Of a stretch of DNA of 64,000 nt, positions 20,582 through 30,985 are shown one piece after another. How positions within the stretch are numbered: position 1 is the first letter of the stretch; each line of letters starts with the position of its first letter. The position numbers and the translations under genes are program-made. Source of the DNA: Planctomycetales bacterium (GTDB lineage: Bacteria; Planctomycetota; Planctomycetia; Planctomycetales; Planctomycetaceae); NCBI GenBank assembly GCA_026400835.1, contig JAPLOA010000054.1:1-64000 (forward strand), given 5' to 3'. The notes below the pieces were generated by a model. It was given only the letters and a program-made list of their open reading frames with translations, searched no databases and was not told the origin of the DNA.

Positions 20582-22384
20582 TTATCGCTGCAACGTGGGA
20601 TCAAGCCACATTCCCCAGTCGGCTCCGGCACCGTCGTCGGTGGGGTGAGTCAGCAGCTCTAACTGCTTGATACCCTCAAGCGAGACTTCAAACGGCACCG
20701 TTGCAGACGACTCGACGACCTCTGACTTCCAAAGCGTCCGGCCATCGCCCTTGATCTCAAATTCGACCGATCCATCATGTCCGGCAGCGAGTCCCACTTG
20801 TCCGGTAAAGCCAGACCACTTACCCTTGAGTTCGTAAACATGTAGAGCTGGTGCGTGGGCGTAGATGCCGGTTTCAAAGAACTGACCACCAGACTCCAGC
20901 AACAGTTGCTCCTCAGGAACTCGATCATAAACCACATCGCCCCAGCCCACTTTGGCATTGGTTGGAACGAAGTTGGTTAAGGGAACACTCTTCTTGTTGC
21001 TCACAATGTTCGCGGGAGTTTGAGTCGCCTTAATTGGTCGCACCAGCCTTTCGGCAATCGCAGCGATCTTCGCATTCTGAATTTCTCCGGTCAGCTCGGC
21101 GGCTTTCTTCTGATCACCGTTCGTCAGTGCGGCCACAATCGACTGCAACTGCTGCCGTGTCTGAATGGATGTCAGATCGGGCGTTCCATCGGGCTTGATG
21201 ACGTAGGAATAACGAAGGTTCGTCGCTGACATTTGACCGGCTGCGGATCCGTTGACATGCAGGGGAAACAATCGCAACTCACCGGCTTTGTCAGGTCTCA
21301 ATGCACTGGAGCTCAGCTCAAAACTTCCATCGGCCGCAGGGATGGCCGAGGCCGTTGTCGCGTCGTAGTCGCTTCCGCCCTCCGGATCGAAGTAGGCCAC
21401 CACAGCGTAAACCGGCGGATCCGCTTTGACGATTCCGGCCACATGAATGCTCTTCCCCCTGGCTTCAATCTTCAGATCATTGATGTCCGCGCGAGTTTCG
21501 AGGTTCATGCCTTTGACAGATTTTGAAAACTGCGGATGCGACGCCAATCGCAGCGCGTGAGCTAACGTCAGGAACGAACCTTTGCCTTCGCCTCGCAGTT
21601 CATCTCCATAAGTTCGATTGCCCGAACCCATCAGGGCTTCGCCCTTCACCGATTCATCCGGTCTTGCTGTGCAGTGAGGCAGACCCAGTGCATGGCCCAG
21701 TTCATGCGCCATACCGCCGATGAAAATCGAGTTGTGCTTGCCCAGTGAAATACGTCCGTACTGGCCATCTTCAATCATGGGCTGTTTCAGTTGCAAATTC
21801 AGAGTATCCAACTCCGGCGAATCCAGCTGCCACGCCGTGCCGCTGCGAAACGATCCTCCGGCGTAGTAAGGCGAGTTGTGAGTAAAGCGAAGTTGCTTCT
21901 CATCCCATGTGGCCAGATTACACAGGATAAAGATGGTTTCGTTGTTCGCATCAATGCCGGCCTCCTTTAGCACCGGCAGACATTCTTCGCGGATCTCCGA
22001 GCCTGACTCCATCGCATAGTGTTTCGTCGGATGTTTACCAACCACCTTGTGAAGCAGTACCTGCTTGCCATCGTAGCGCAGGCGAATCGTTCGGTCAGGC
22101 ATGCCATAGCGTTCCATCTGATCTGCATAGAACGCCTGGATGTGCTCCATGATGCGAGTTAAACGGGCTTCATAGTCTGCCGGAAATTCTCGATCTGACG
22201 GCGTCCAGCAGACAATGTGTAAAAATCGTTCCCCGGGTTCGGGTTGAGCCGTATGCCACGCATCCAGAATCTGCAATGCGTTTTTGACCTGTTCTCGTTC
22301 TGCAACAAGATCAGAAGCAATGCCGTGGGCAGCCAACAACGTCCATGTGAACAGGATTGCAAACAGGGGATGAAAGTGTTTCAT
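20582..22384 (-). CDS. Exported zinc metalloprotease with NPCBM-like domain
   Basis: This 601-residue protein begins with a signal peptide (MKHFHPLFAILFTWTLL) at the ATG at 22384. The zinc motif HExxHxxGxxH is complete: H227-E228-LG-H231-ALG-LP-H237, as in metzincins. Beyond about 320 the sequence is a beta-rich region with a helical stretch at about 420. The C-terminal 140 residues (VGWGDVVYDRVP.. to the end) match the NPCBM carbohydrate-binding module pattern (TGIYAHAPALHVYELKGKW). It is probably a secreted protease that binds glycans (inference). The upstream gene is the ArnT-like transferase, 213 bp away. A weak ribosome binding site precedes the chosen ATG; the longer ORF from 22528 would bury the signal peptide. 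Confidence 0.87.
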   Translation of the reverse strand: MKHFHPLFAILFTWTLLAAHGIASDLVAEREQVKNALQILDAWHTAQPEPGERFLHIVCWTPSDREFPADYEARLTRIMEHIQAFYADQMERYGMPDRTIRLRYDGKQVLLHKVVGKHPTKHYAMESGSEIREECLPVLKEAGIDANNETIFILCNLATWDEKQLRFTHNSPYYAGGSFRSGTAWQLDSPELDTLNLQLKQPMIEDGQYGRISLGKHNSIFIGGMAHELGHALGLPHCTARPDESVKGEALMGSGNRTYGDELRGEGKGSFLTLAHALRLASHPQFSKSVKGMNLETRADINDLKIEARGKSIHVAGIVKADPPVYAVVAYFDPEGGSDYDATTASAIPAADGSFELSSSALRPDKAGELRLFPLHVNGSAAGQMSATNLRYSYVIKPDGTPDLTSIQTRQQLQSIVAALTNGDQKKAAELTGEIQNAKIAAIAERLVRPIKATQTPANIVSNKKSVPLTNFVPTNAKVGWGDVVYDRVPEEQLLLESGGQFFETGIYAHAPALHVYELKGKWSGFTGQVGLAAGHDGSVEFEIKGDGRTLWKSEVVESSATVPFEVSLEGIKQLELLTHPTDDGAGADWGMWLDPTLQR

Positions 22385-22597
22385 GGCAGACGCTCGATTG
22401 GCAGGCAGGATTGTGATTCTGGCCGAGGACTTGCGGCAGAATACAGGATTCGGATGCTCATGATGAGCGAGCCCGCGGCCAATAACCAGAATCAAACGCG
22501 AATGCGGAGTGGCGGCCGGCGAGAACAATCCGGTTGCCTGTGTTCTGTCGTTCGCGAAATTCGGGATCCGGACTCGCGAGAGCTTTCGTATGCACCG

Positions 22598-24289
22598 CTA
22601 TTGCTGCTGTGGCTCGGAGGTTGCCCCGCGGTAGCTGACGACGACGGTCAGATCAAACGTCAGGCCTCGGCGGATTTTTTGTGCAAACAGGATTTCCGGA
22701 TTCAGCCTCGCCAGAGGGAACTCGGGATGCGAGGACAGCAGATCTGAGATGAGCCACTTCTGTTCGCCGGTCGGTTCAGTTCGATCGACGGCATGAAGAG
22801 GCTCCTTAAGATTCTGCCATGCCGGATTTGCTTCGCTCAGTCGAACAATGACAGCGCCTCCCGGGTGTTCCTGCAGCCATTGCTCCAGTGCTTCCGTATT
22901 GAGGGTTTCTTTGATCGAAGGGATCTCACCGATAAAGTTGAGCTGGCCGTGGTAATCACCCAGCCACGCAACAGGCCGAGAGCAACCCGCGGCAAAACGA
23001 GCGATCGGCTTCAGATCAAAACCATCCCAAAGACTTCCCGAGATACCCGAGGCAACAATCGCGATAAACACGACGCTTGAAGTCGCCACCGCAAGGACCA
23101 GATTGGAGAGCTTCTTCCACGCGGGGACCAGCAGCAGCGCGCCGCATAGTCCCAGTGGAATGGCGTAGAAGTTCTCCAGAATTCCGGTAAGCCTTGTGCG
23201 AGTCAGTTCCGGTACTGAATTAAACACGGCGGGTAACAATGCCATTCCGATCGTTCCCGGGACAATGAATGCCAGATCTCGTCGACTGACCGTCTCAACC
23301 GACGTCATCAGTCTGGCCAGGATCATTGCGCAGGGCGGGAACATGGGCAGCAGGTAATAAATCTGTTTGCCGCTCACCAGCGTAAGGATCAAAAGGGAAC
23401 CGCCAGCGCAGCATGCGAGGAACCGCATTCCATTGTCGAACGCCGTCAAGCGAAACCCGCGCCAGACGGCTCCGAAAGAGATCCACGGCATCAGGCACAG
23501 CGGCAGCCACGGCAAATACCACCAGAATGGCTGACGATGCGCGAAAGAATTCACCATGCGACCGGCGGTCTGACCAAAGAGCAGTTCATTGGAATACTTT
23601 GCTCCTCCCGCCGCTGCAGAAGGAATAGCCCATGCCAAACCAATGGCGGCCGCCAGCAGGATCGCGCCGAAAAGTCCTGCATACCAGCGAGACATTCTTG
23701 ATCGCACTGTGTCCGACCACCACGGAGCCATCACTGCGGCGGGCAATACATGAACCAGAACGACGGGGCCCTTGCTTAAAATTCCAAGTCCCATGCCAAA
23801 TCCAGCCAGCATCCAACCTCGGTAGGTTCGTCCCTCTGACGCGTAAAGCAGACCCAGCAGCGAGCACAGACTGCAGCAGGTCAGCAATGTGTCGAACATT
23901 GTTAGCGGGCAGAAGACAATCCATAACATCAGCGACACATGGACAACAGGAGCCAGTTGAATCAGCAACAGATTCTGAGGCCACAGTCGTCGAGTAATCA
24001 GGGACGTCAGCACGAGGCACATAAGCCCGGACGCAGGAGCGACCAGTCGACCGGCCAGTTCACAGACGCCTGTCACAGACCAAACGGCATTGATCAGCCA
24101 GAACAGAAGTGGCGGTTTGTGGCTGTACGGTTCGCCATTCAGGTGCGAAACCAGATAGTCGCCGCGTTGATGAGCTTCCCAGGCGACACTGAGATAGCGA
24201 GTCTCATCGACTGGCAGGATCGGTCGGCTGATGACGACGACCGCTGTCAGCATCGCCGCAAGCGCGACAGACCACAAAAGATATCGCAT
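22598..24289 (-). CDS. ArnT/PMT-like membrane glycosyltransferase
   Basis: This 563-residue integral membrane protein (roughly 10-12 helices) belongs to the GT-C ArnT/PMT superfamily. The catalytic acidic loop DETRYLSVAWE lies at residues 28-38 after the first membrane helix, and HKPPLLFW (57-64) matches the family. ArnT enzymes move a sugar from undecaprenyl phosphate to lipid A or proteins on the periplasmic side. The neighbours upstream (LAB_N protein, GT2 polyprenyl-phosphate sugar synthase) supply this class of donor, so this is likely a polyprenyl-phosphate sugar to lipid or protein transferase module. The sugar is unknown. A 142-bp gap separates it from the LAB_N gene. Confidence 0.87.
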   Translation of the reverse strand: MRYLLWSVALAAMLTAVVVISRPILPVDETRYLSVAWEAHQRGDYLVSHLNGEPYSHKPPLLFWLINAVWSVTGVCELAGRLVAPASGLMCLVLTSLITRRLWPQNLLLIQLAPVVHVSLMLWIVFCPLTMFDTLLTCCSLCSLLGLLYASEGRTYRGWMLAGFGMGLGILSKGPVVLVHVLPAAVMAPWWSDTVRSRMSRWYAGLFGAILLAAAIGLAWAIPSAAAGGAKYSNELLFGQTAGRMVNSFAHRQPFWWYLPWLPLCLMPWISFGAVWRGFRLTAFDNGMRFLACCAGGSLLILTLVSGKQIYYLLPMFPPCAMILARLMTSVETVSRRDLAFIVPGTIGMALLPAVFNSVPELTRTRLTGILENFYAIPLGLCGALLLVPAWKKLSNLVLAVATSSVVFIAIVASGISGSLWDGFDLKPIARFAAGCSRPVAWLGDYHGQLNFIGEIPSIKETLNTEALEQWLQEHPGGAVIVRLSEANPAWQNLKEPLHAVDRTEPTGEQKWLISDLLSSHPEFPLARLNPEILFAQKIRRGLTFDLTVVVSYRGATSEPQQQ

Positions 24290-24431
24290 ACGGGCATGAA
24301 CTTTACGAGTGGTCTGACGAGGTCCGCGACCATATTCTGAGTGCGGCCACGATTGAGGTAATGATGTGAACGAAATATCCCGCGAACACCCGGCCTCAAT
24401 TTATGCCGGCGGAAAAACAGCATAGCCGCAT

Positions 24432-24776
24432 TCAGGCGGCCCGGCGGGTGACGGATTCTGAATTTGGCACACTCGCTGATTCGGCAGAGGCGGCGATTTT
24501 CAAACGTGTGCGTTCCTTGCGAATCAACTGCAGGTTACGCATATAGATAAACAGCCCAAGGCCCTGGCCGAGGATAAACACTGGATCCTGTTTGTGCAAT
24601 GCATAGGTCAACAGCACGATCCCGCCGCTGATACTGAAGTACCAGAATGCTGTGGGGATGACGCTTTTCTTTTCTTTTTCGCTTTTAAGCCACTGCACGA
24701 CGAATCGGGCGGAGAACAGGAGCTGCCCCATCAAACCGAATGCTATCCACCACTGGTCGTTCGTCATGAGCCACAT
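24432..24776 (-). CDS. LAB_N-domain (lipid A biosynthesis N-terminal) membrane protein
   Basis: This small membrane protein (114 residues from the ATG at 24776; ATG 24767 also possible) has three short helices and the family motif WWIAFGLMGQLLFSARFVVQW. This domain occurs fused to LpxB or as a stand-alone protein beside GT2 and ArnT-like genes. Its ORF can be extended upstream to a GTG at 24848. The start overlaps the end of the GT2 gene by 92 bp (24685-24776) in a different frame, so the two are translationally close. Its role is thought to be in membrane sugar-carrier handling (inference). Confidence 0.8.
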   Translation of the reverse strand: MWLMTNDQWWIAFGLMGQLLFSARFVVQWLKSEKEKKSVIPTAFWYFSISGGIVLLTYALHKQDPVFILGQGLGLFIYMRNLQLIRKERTRLKIAASAESASVPNSESVTRRAA

Positions 24777-25494
24777 CCATTTGCGTAATAACTGGTAACT
24801 GATTTCTGCGAATAAGCCAGGCAACTCCGGCAAGATCGACGATGCCACACATCAGTCGTTGCAGAGTTCCATAGTGCGAACGGCCATGAGCTCGTGGTCG
24901 ATGATTGACCGGCACCGAAAGCACTTGACCGCCACCGCGAATAATCAAGGCCGGCATGAACCGATGCATATGATTGAATCGAGGCATGCGGAGAAACGCC
25001 TCACGGTAGAAGACTTTGATTCCACATCCCGTATCCGGCGTCTGATCTCCCAGAATTCGACTGCGAACACCATTGGCAATTCGAGAACAGAACAGTCGCC
25101 ACCACGAATCTTTGCGAGTCTTCCGGAATCCAGCCACCATCATCAGGCGATCTTCAGGTGTTGCGGCCTGAAGTGCAGACAGCATTACTGGGATGTTGGC
25201 GGGATCATTCTGCCCGTCCCCATCCAGCGTTGCGATGACCGGCGCGACGGCCGCGTCAATGCCCGTCATCAGTGCCGTACTTTGGCCACAAGAGGCCCGG
25301 TGCCGAACAATCCGCAGCGAATCAAATCGTTCTGTGAGTTGGTTCAGCAGGCTCGGAGTCGTGTCCGTGCTCCCGTCGTCGACTACGACGACTTCAAACT
25401 CGCAGGAATACTCGAGCGCGTCATGGATCTCCTGCAGCAATCCTCCAATATTTTCCGCTTCATTATGAACCGGAATGACAACTGATAACTGCAT
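24685..25494 (-). CDS. GT2 polyprenyl-phosphate glycosyltransferase
   Basis: This 269-residue family 2 glycosyltransferase resembles dolichyl/undecaprenyl-phosphate sugar synthases. It has VVIPVHNEAENI at the N-terminus, VVVDDGSTD at about 36-44, the catalytic TLDGDGQNDPANIP at about 88-101, and DTGCGIKVFYRE downstream. The last 35-40 residues follow the canonical WLIRRNQLPVI ending and look atypical; they overlap the LAB_N gene. It probably loads a sugar onto a polyprenyl phosphate for the ArnT-like enzyme. No C-terminal membrane helix is visible. The ATG at 25494 opens directly into the first beta strand, so the start is secure. Confidence 0.9.
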   Translation of the reverse strand: MQLSVVIPVHNEAENIGGLLQEIHDALEYSCEFEVVVVDDGSTDTTPSLLNQLTERFDSLRIVRHRASCGQSTALMTGIDAAVAPVIATLDGDGQNDPANIPVMLSALQAATPEDRLMMVAGFRKTRKDSWWRLFCSRIANGVRSRILGDQTPDTGCGIKVFYREAFLRMPRFNHMHRFMPALIIRGGGQVLSVPVNHRPRAHGRSHYGTLQRLMCGIVDLAGVAWLIRRNQLPVITQMDVAHDERPVVDSIRFDGAAPVLRPIRRAVA

Positions 25495-26227
25495 GGCGAC
25501 CTCCCTGAGCCCCTTCTGGCAAGGCGAATCCTTCGCTGAGCCGAATACGACGTCCGTAGTATTCTGCGTGGTCTACTGAATTCCGAAAATTGTGTCAATG
25601 TGCGAATGCAGGAGACCCCAAGTCATCGGCGATGGCAACTCTGTGTTCAATGCCTCGAAAGTAATGAGCCCAGGCAGCAGCACATCGAGTCCAATGCAGG
25701 ACCGCGATGGAACCGTTTCGAAACAAGTTTTGGCCTGAATTAAGTGGAGAATCTGTCGGTGTGCCAGTGTTCACTCGGGCTCACTTGTCACACCTTACCG
25801 AAAGTCGCTGGACTTTGTAGGCTCTTCAGGCACCGCTCCTTCGTTGGAAGCAGAGCGGGGCGTCGGTCGTTAACCACTACGCCAAGAGGTTGTTGATCTG
25901 GAACGCCTGATAAGACCGGGATTGGCTCCCGCAGAGATCCCGGAATCGCCGAGGATGCGTGATCGGCCGAGGTTCCGTTTAAGCCTCACGAATTGAGTTC
26001 TGGCCTCGATGAATGTTTTCGGCACGTGTTTGGGGGCAGAATACTCACGGATTCCCCGGACGGGAGAGAATAAGCCCCGAACCAGTCGCAGCGTTTGAAG
26101 TTGTTCGTCGCCTTTTGCTAGTCTGCCGCAGCAGCCATTCCCCGGCTGCCTGACCAAACCCGTCGGCGGAGCGACGGGCGCTACACGGAACTGTCGTCTC
26201 CGCCGACGGATTTGATTGAACGTTCGA
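25495..26227. other. Gene-free divergent spacer with degenerate repeat
   Basis: About 730 bp between divergent genes. A degenerate copy of the family D inverted repeat lies at about 25757-25833: its left arm, GGTGTGCCAGTG..CACTTGTCACACCTTAC, resembles the arm at 54973, but the right arm is decayed. No gene was found. Confidence 0.65.
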
Positions 26228-27664
26228 ATGGCTCGTGACTTCCTGAAAGGCACAAAAGACTCCTACGACGTTGTCGTGATAGGGAGCGGTCTGGCGGGTT
26301 TGACGTCGGCTAACATTCTGGCTCGACAGGGATATAGCGTGCTGCTCCTCGAGCACCATTATCAACTGGGTGGAATGGCCACCTGGTTCAAGCGAGCCGG
26401 CGGACACATCTTTGATATCTCCCTGCACGGCTTTCCGCATGGAATGATCAAGAGCTGTCGCAAGTACTGGTCACCGGAGATTGCCGAATCGATCGTGCAG
26501 CTCAAAGGTGTCCGTTTCGAGAACCCGCAATTCTCTCTGCGGACGACGTTCACTCGCGAAGATTTTACGCGCATCCTGGTCGAACACTTTGGAATCGCTC
26601 TGCCGACGGTCCAGCAATTCTTCGACACCGCGCGGAGCATGAACTTTTTCGATGAACAATCGAAGACGACTCGCGAATTGTTCGAACAGTTCTTTCCCGG
26701 CCGTGATGACGTCGTCCGTCTGCTGATGGAGCCGATCACATATGCGAACGGGTCGACGCTGGAAGACCCGGCGATCACGTATGGCATCGTCTTTTCCAAC
26801 TTCATGCAAAAGGGTGTTTACACCTTCGAAGGCGGCACCGATGCTTTGGTGCTGAAGATGAAGGCCGAGCTGGAACGTAATGGCGTCGACATCCGCATCC
26901 GCAGTCTGGTAGAAAAAATTGAAGTCGGGCCGGATCGAAAAGTCACGGGAGTCATTGTAAACGGCAAACGCATCGGATGCCGCACTGTTGTCTCAAACGC
27001 CAACGTGAAGAGCACCATTCAGAACCTGGTGGGGGAACAGCACTTTGACAAGAAGTTTATCGAGGAGGCGAAAGCGGTTCGCCTGAATAACAGCTCGTGC
27101 CAGGTCTATATGGCTCTGAAACCCGGCGAGAGTTTCGATGACAGTTGCGGAGACTTGCTGTTCCATTCCGAACACAAGGGTTTCGATATTGATGCTTTGC
27201 TAAGCAAAAAAGTCAGTAGCCGAACGTTCAGCTTCTACTATCCGTCGACTCGTCCCGGCAGCGATCGTTGGCTGGTGGTTTCTTCAACGAACGCAAACTA
27301 TCGCGACTGGGCCGATCTGTCGCCGGAAGATTACGAAGCGTCCAAGAAAGATCTGATCGAGACGACTCTGGATTGTCTGGAACTCTACGTGCCGGATATT
27401 CGAGCCAAGCTGGATCATGTCGAAGCGGCGACGCCAAAAACATTCGAACATTATACGCGGCATCTGGCAGGATCTTCCTTCGGGACCAAGTTCGAAGGCC
27501 TGCAGGTCAGTCGTGATCTGCCACAACAGATTTCCGGGCTCTTCCACGCGGGCAGTGTTGGCATCATCATGTCCGGCTGGCTTGGTGCAGTCAATTATGG
27601 TGTCATTGTCAGCAATGACGTGGATAAACTTCTCACTCCTTCTTCAGCAAGCAGCTCCACATGA
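26228..27664 (+). CDS. Carotenoid desaturase/isomerase-like FAD oxidoreductase
   Basis: This 478-residue protein from the ATG at 26228 has the dinucleotide-binding motif G19-x-G21-x2-G24 ([14 protein letters not shown]) at the N-terminus and the conserved [16 protein letters not shown] stretch. The sequence follows the phytoene desaturase, carotenoid isomerase and retinol saturase group throughout, ending with [15 protein letters not shown]. Such enzymes use FAD (and NAD(P)) to desaturate, saturate or isomerise polyene or other lipid substrates. The substrate here is unknown; no carotenoid genes are nearby. The TTG at 26216 in frame is less likely. The stop overlaps the ATG of the next gene (ATGA), suggesting coupled translation with the S46 peptidase. 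Confidence 0.87.
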   Translation: MARDFLKGTKDSYDVVVIGSGLAGLTSANILARQGYSVLLLEHHYQLGGMATWFKRAGGHIFDISLHGFPHGMIKSCRKYWSPEIAESIVQLKGVRFENPQFSLRTTFTREDFTRILVEHFGIALPTVQQFFDTARSMNFFDEQSKTTRELFEQFFPGRDDVVRLLMEPITYANGSTLEDPAITYGIVFSNFMQKGVYTFEGGTDALVLKMKAELERNGVDIRIRSLVEKIEVGPDRKVTGVIVNGKRIGCRTVVSNANVKSTIQNLVGEQHFDKKFIEEAKAVRLNNSSCQVYMALKPGESFDDSCGDLLFHSEHKGFDIDALLSKKVSSRTFSFYYPSTRPGSDRWLVVSSTNANYRDWADLSPEDYEASKKDLIETTLDCLELYVPDIRAKLDHVEAATPKTFEHYTRHLAGSSFGTKFEGLQVSRDLPQQISGLFHAGSVGIIMSGWLGAVNYGVIVSNDVDKLLTPSSASSST

Positions 27665-29709
27665 GACTCACATCGATGATCTGTCTGACGGCAATTCTGG
27701 CCACGAGCCTCTCCGATGCACACGGCGATGAAGGCATGTGGTTGTTCAATGATCTGCCCGTGGGGTTGCTGAAAGAAAGATACGGTTTTGAGCCGTCTCC
27801 AGAGTGGGCCGAGCACCTGATGAAGTCGAGCGTTCGTTTCAACGTGGGCGGCTCGGCTTCGTTTATCTCCAGCACCGGACTCGTCCTGACGAATCATCAT
27901 GTGGGTTCGGATACGCTGTTCAAGCTGTCAACACCCGAACGAAATATCATGGAAGTCGGCTTCCTGGCGAAGACTCCTGATCAGGAACTCAAAGCACCAG
28001 ACCTGGAACTGAATCAACTGGTCAACATCAAGGACGTGACGGATGTTGTTAAGGCATCAGTGACGGACGGCATGTCGACCGAACAAGCCGTGGCGGCTCG
28101 ACGGGCTGTTATTGCGAAGATCGAAAAAGAAGCTCTGGATGAATCCGGCCTGAAGAGCACCGTCACTACGCTCTACGGCGGCGGTCGTTATCATCTCTAT
28201 CAGTACAAGAAGTATACCGACGTGCGATTGGTCTGGGCTCCGGAAACTGCAATCGCTTTCTTCGGCGGTGATGCGGACAACTTTGAGTATCCTCGGTACT
28301 GCCTTGATGCCACGATCTTTCGAGTCTACGAAGACGGCAAGCCCGCGAAGATTGAGCATTTCCTGAAGTGGTCAGCTAATGGCCCGGAAGAAAACGAAGT
28401 CGCGTTTGTTTCCGGTAACCCCGGCCGTACGAGTCGTATCTTTACAATGGATGCGCTGAAGTATCAACGCGACCTGAACCTGCCGTACATTATGGCCAAT
28501 TTGCGACGTCAGGAAATTCTGCTCCAGCAGTATGCACTGCGTGGCAAAGAGAATGCTCGCCGGGCACGCGATGAGCTGTTCGGCGTGCAGAATTCTCGCA
28601 AGGCTCGCCTCGGAATGCTGGCCGGTTTGCAGGATCCTCAGGTACTGGCGGATAAGGCCGCGGCCGAAGCCAGGTTGCGAGAAATCATCGCGGCTGATCC
28701 CAAGCTGAAAGCTCTGGGCTCCGCATGGGACACCATTGCTGAAACGACGAAGAAACGAGCTTCGCTGTTGGGCAAGAGTGTGGCTATTAACTCACAGCTC
28801 TACAACATCGCACTCGAACTTGTGCAAATGGCGGAAGAAGATCAGAAGCCTTCTGGTGAGCGACTGCCGGAGTTCTCTGATGCCGGCCGTGAATCATTGC
28901 TGCAGCAACTTTACTCAGAGGCTCCGATTTACACCGATCTGGACCAGACTCTGCTGGGCGACTCGATCGCCAAAACGCTCGAACAGCGAGGTTTCGATGA
29001 TCCGGTGTGCCAGAAGATTCTGGCAGGCAAGAGTCCCGCCGACCGCGCGGCGGAGTTGATCAGCGGGACAGAACTGTTAAGCGTTGAGGCTCGCAGGAAG
29101 ATCGCAGCAGGCGGAATTCAGGCGATCAACGACAGCAAGGATCCGATGATTATGCTGGCAAAGATCGTCAACCCGCCAATTCGCCGCATTCGTTCGATCA
29201 CGGATCAACTGGACGAACAGGACAAGCAGGCGTACGCCCTGATTGCTGAGGCAAAGTTTGCGACGCAGGGCACTTCGGCTTATCCCGATGCCACGTTTAC
29301 ACTACGACTCGCGTTTGGCCCGGTGAAGGGTTACGAACAGGACGGTCAGCAGATCCCTGCCTGGACCAACGTCGGTGGTGCTTTTGAGCATGAGAAGCAG
29401 CACGAAGGCCAGACGGACTACAGGTTGCCGGAGTCATGGAAGAAGGCCGAGTCAAAGCTGTCGAAGACAACGCCATTCAATTTTGTCAGCACGGCTGACA
29501 TCATCGGCGGCAATTCCGGAAGTCCGGTTGTCAACAAAGCCGGAGAACTTGTCGGTCTGATCTTCGATGGCAATGTCCAGTCGCTGTCCGGTAACTATGT
29601 TTACACGGACAAACAGGCACGTTCTGTTTCAGTTCACTCCAGTGCAATTCGCGAAGCGTTGCAGGTGGTTTACGGAGCTGACAACATCGTGAAGGAACTG
29701 GGCCAGTAG
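27661..29709 (+). CDS. S46-family dipeptidyl peptidase
   Basis: This 682-residue protein has a short signal peptide (about 1-22) and the S46 (DPP7/DPP11) hallmark GMWLFNDLP near the start. The catalytic His region is TNHH (His79-His80) in [11 protein letters not shown], and the nucleophile is Ser619 in GGNSGSPV, typical of this chymotrypsin-like clan. DNFEYPRY (about 206-213) is also conserved and should hold the catalytic Asp. These periplasmic enzymes remove dipeptides from the N-termini of peptides. NHHV replaces the more usual NHHC. It starts within the stop codon of the FAD oxidoreductase, an unexpected functional pairing. Subspecificity (DPP7 versus DPP11) cannot be read from the sequence. 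Confidence 0.92.
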   Translation: MRLTSMICLTAILATSLSDAHGDEGMWLFNDLPVGLLKERYGFEPSPEWAEHLMKSSVRFNVGGSASFISSTGLVLTNHHVGSDTLFKLSTPERNIMEVGFLAKTPDQELKAPDLELNQLVNIKDVTDVVKASVTDGMSTEQAVAARRAVIAKIEKEALDESGLKSTVTTLYGGGRYHLYQYKKYTDVRLVWAPETAIAFFGGDADNFEYPRYCLDATIFRVYEDGKPAKIEHFLKWSANGPEENEVAFVSGNPGRTSRIFTMDALKYQRDLNLPYIMANLRRQEILLQQYALRGKENARRARDELFGVQNSRKARLGMLAGLQDPQVLADKAAAEARLREIIAADPKLKALGSAWDTIAETTKKRASLLGKSVAINSQLYNIALELVQMAEEDQKPSGERLPEFSDAGRESLLQQLYSEAPIYTDLDQTLLGDSIAKTLEQRGFDDPVCQKILAGKSPADRAAELISGTELLSVEARRKIAAGGIQAINDSKDPMIMLAKIVNPPIRRIRSITDQLDEQDKQAYALIAEAKFATQGTSAYPDATFTLRLAFGPVKGYEQDGQQIPAWTNVGGAFEHEKQHEGQTDYRLPESWKKAESKLSKTTPFNFVSTADIIGGNSGSPVVNKAGELVGLIFDGNVQSLSGNYVYTDKQARSVSVHSSAIREALQVVYGADNIVKELGQ

Positions 29710-29892
29710 TTGAATCAAGCCGCCGAGGCCGGAAATGAGCCCGCAGTTTTATCGACGCCCACAGATCATTCTTTGTGACCTGCCGGGCTACGCGGTTCGC
29801 GTCGTGTGTTGATACTATTGCGAACTGCAGATGGCTTGTCCGGCTATGTCCGATGCTCAGTGTGCTCCCGTAGGTCTATGGGTTCCGGTAAC

Positions 29893-30555
29893 TCATATGC
29901 CTTGCTGCGAAGGCGAACCTTTACCGAACAGAGCCATTGGAGATCCAGTCCTTCGGGAATAATCGTTAATCGCAGCGGCGATCTGCGTTACATCACACGT
30001 AAACGCAACTTCATGAACAGCAATTTGTCCATGAACCTTGCCTGAATCCACAGGACCACTTGCGGTGGTGGGACAGAATTTACCCAAAATAATCAGTGTT
30101 CGGGCCATCACGGGTCCAACTACCATGGCGTGAGAAAAGGACTCCCATGGAGCAAAAAGCAACTGCTGTCTGAATCCCTGACGCGAGACGATTAACCACG
30201 CTACTCGAAGAAGTCCGGGCAGAAGTGGCACCGCATCAAGCGATGAGCATCCTATTTGGTTCACCTCAATACCTGTCGGCAGGATTCGAATAATTGGGCG
30301 ACGTCTGGCCAGGATGTTGAACACCGCCAATGCGGCGATAAGTAGCAGCGGAATCGCGATAATGGAAAGGGCGATGCCAGCATCTGTGCCGGGCTTACCA
30401 TTTGCAGGTTTAACAACACCAAACAGGAATAGCGGCCCGCAAATCAGGCTGAACGTCCCTAGCCAGCCAAGAATGAGCGCCTGTGCATAGAAGATCCATG
30501 TTTTCCCGGAAAACTCGGTTGGCAACATGAGAGAAGCAATGGTCCCTTCGGCCAA
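29893..30555 (-). CDS. Hypothetical membrane protein
   Basis: This 220-residue protein has two N-terminal membrane helices (about 18-48 and 62-82) followed by a soluble beta-rich domain of about 130 residues. The arrangement resembles small bacterial PH-domain or DUF-type membrane proteins. No family was recognised. It is convergent with the S46 gene and divergent from the large cytochrome gene. The start ATG at 30555 has no clear ribosome binding site; Met10 is an alternative. Confidence 0.65.
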   Translation of the reverse strand: MAEGTIASLMLPTEFSGKTWIFYAQALILGWLGTFSLICGPLFLFGVVKPANGKPGTDAGIALSIIAIPLLLIAALAVFNILARRRPIIRILPTGIEVNQIGCSSLDAVPLLPGLLRVAWLIVSRQGFRQQLLFAPWESFSHAMVVGPVMARTLIILGKFCPTTASGPVDSGKVHGQIAVHEVAFTCDVTQIAAAINDYSRRTGSPMALFGKGSPSQQGI

Positions 30556-30985
30556 AACAACGTAACATCATGCCAGGGTCAGCCGAGGAGCCGATGCAGC
30601 GATCCTGCGTTGAAGTACTCCGCTTTGTGAAGTGTGTCCCTCGGCTGTTCGCACTTTACCTTCGGCGGTGGCGGTTGTCACCCGTAATTCCCGGGTGTGC
30701 GGTTCTTCGATCTTTGACCTGGTACTGGATGTGTCGGAATATGAATCGACACTGGATATCAGAAAAAAATTCTAATCGCGAGTATAAGGCTCGTTTGAGC
30801 CACGGATGTGTTGGCTGGCCCTGATTTTCAACTGGCTTGTTCTCGAAGTGTGCCGCTTTGCAGAATGTGGGATACCTTCCAGCATCCTCATTCGACAGGC
30901 TTCGCTGTGTCGTGGCTTCAGGCTGCGTCAAATTTGAACGCTGCGCGAATTGACTCGTTGACTCGACTCAAGGTGATACTCTCGT
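30556..30985. other. Divergent promoter-sized spacer
   Basis: 430 bp separate the divergent membrane-protein gene and the large cytochrome gene. AAGGTGA lies 9 bp before the cytochrome ATG as a ribosome binding site. No other defined element is visible. Confidence 0.55.

Noticed and set aside
24777-24848. LAB_N start at the GTG at 24848
   Set aside because: It would add 24 residues not found at the start of this family and lengthen the overlap with the GT2 gene.
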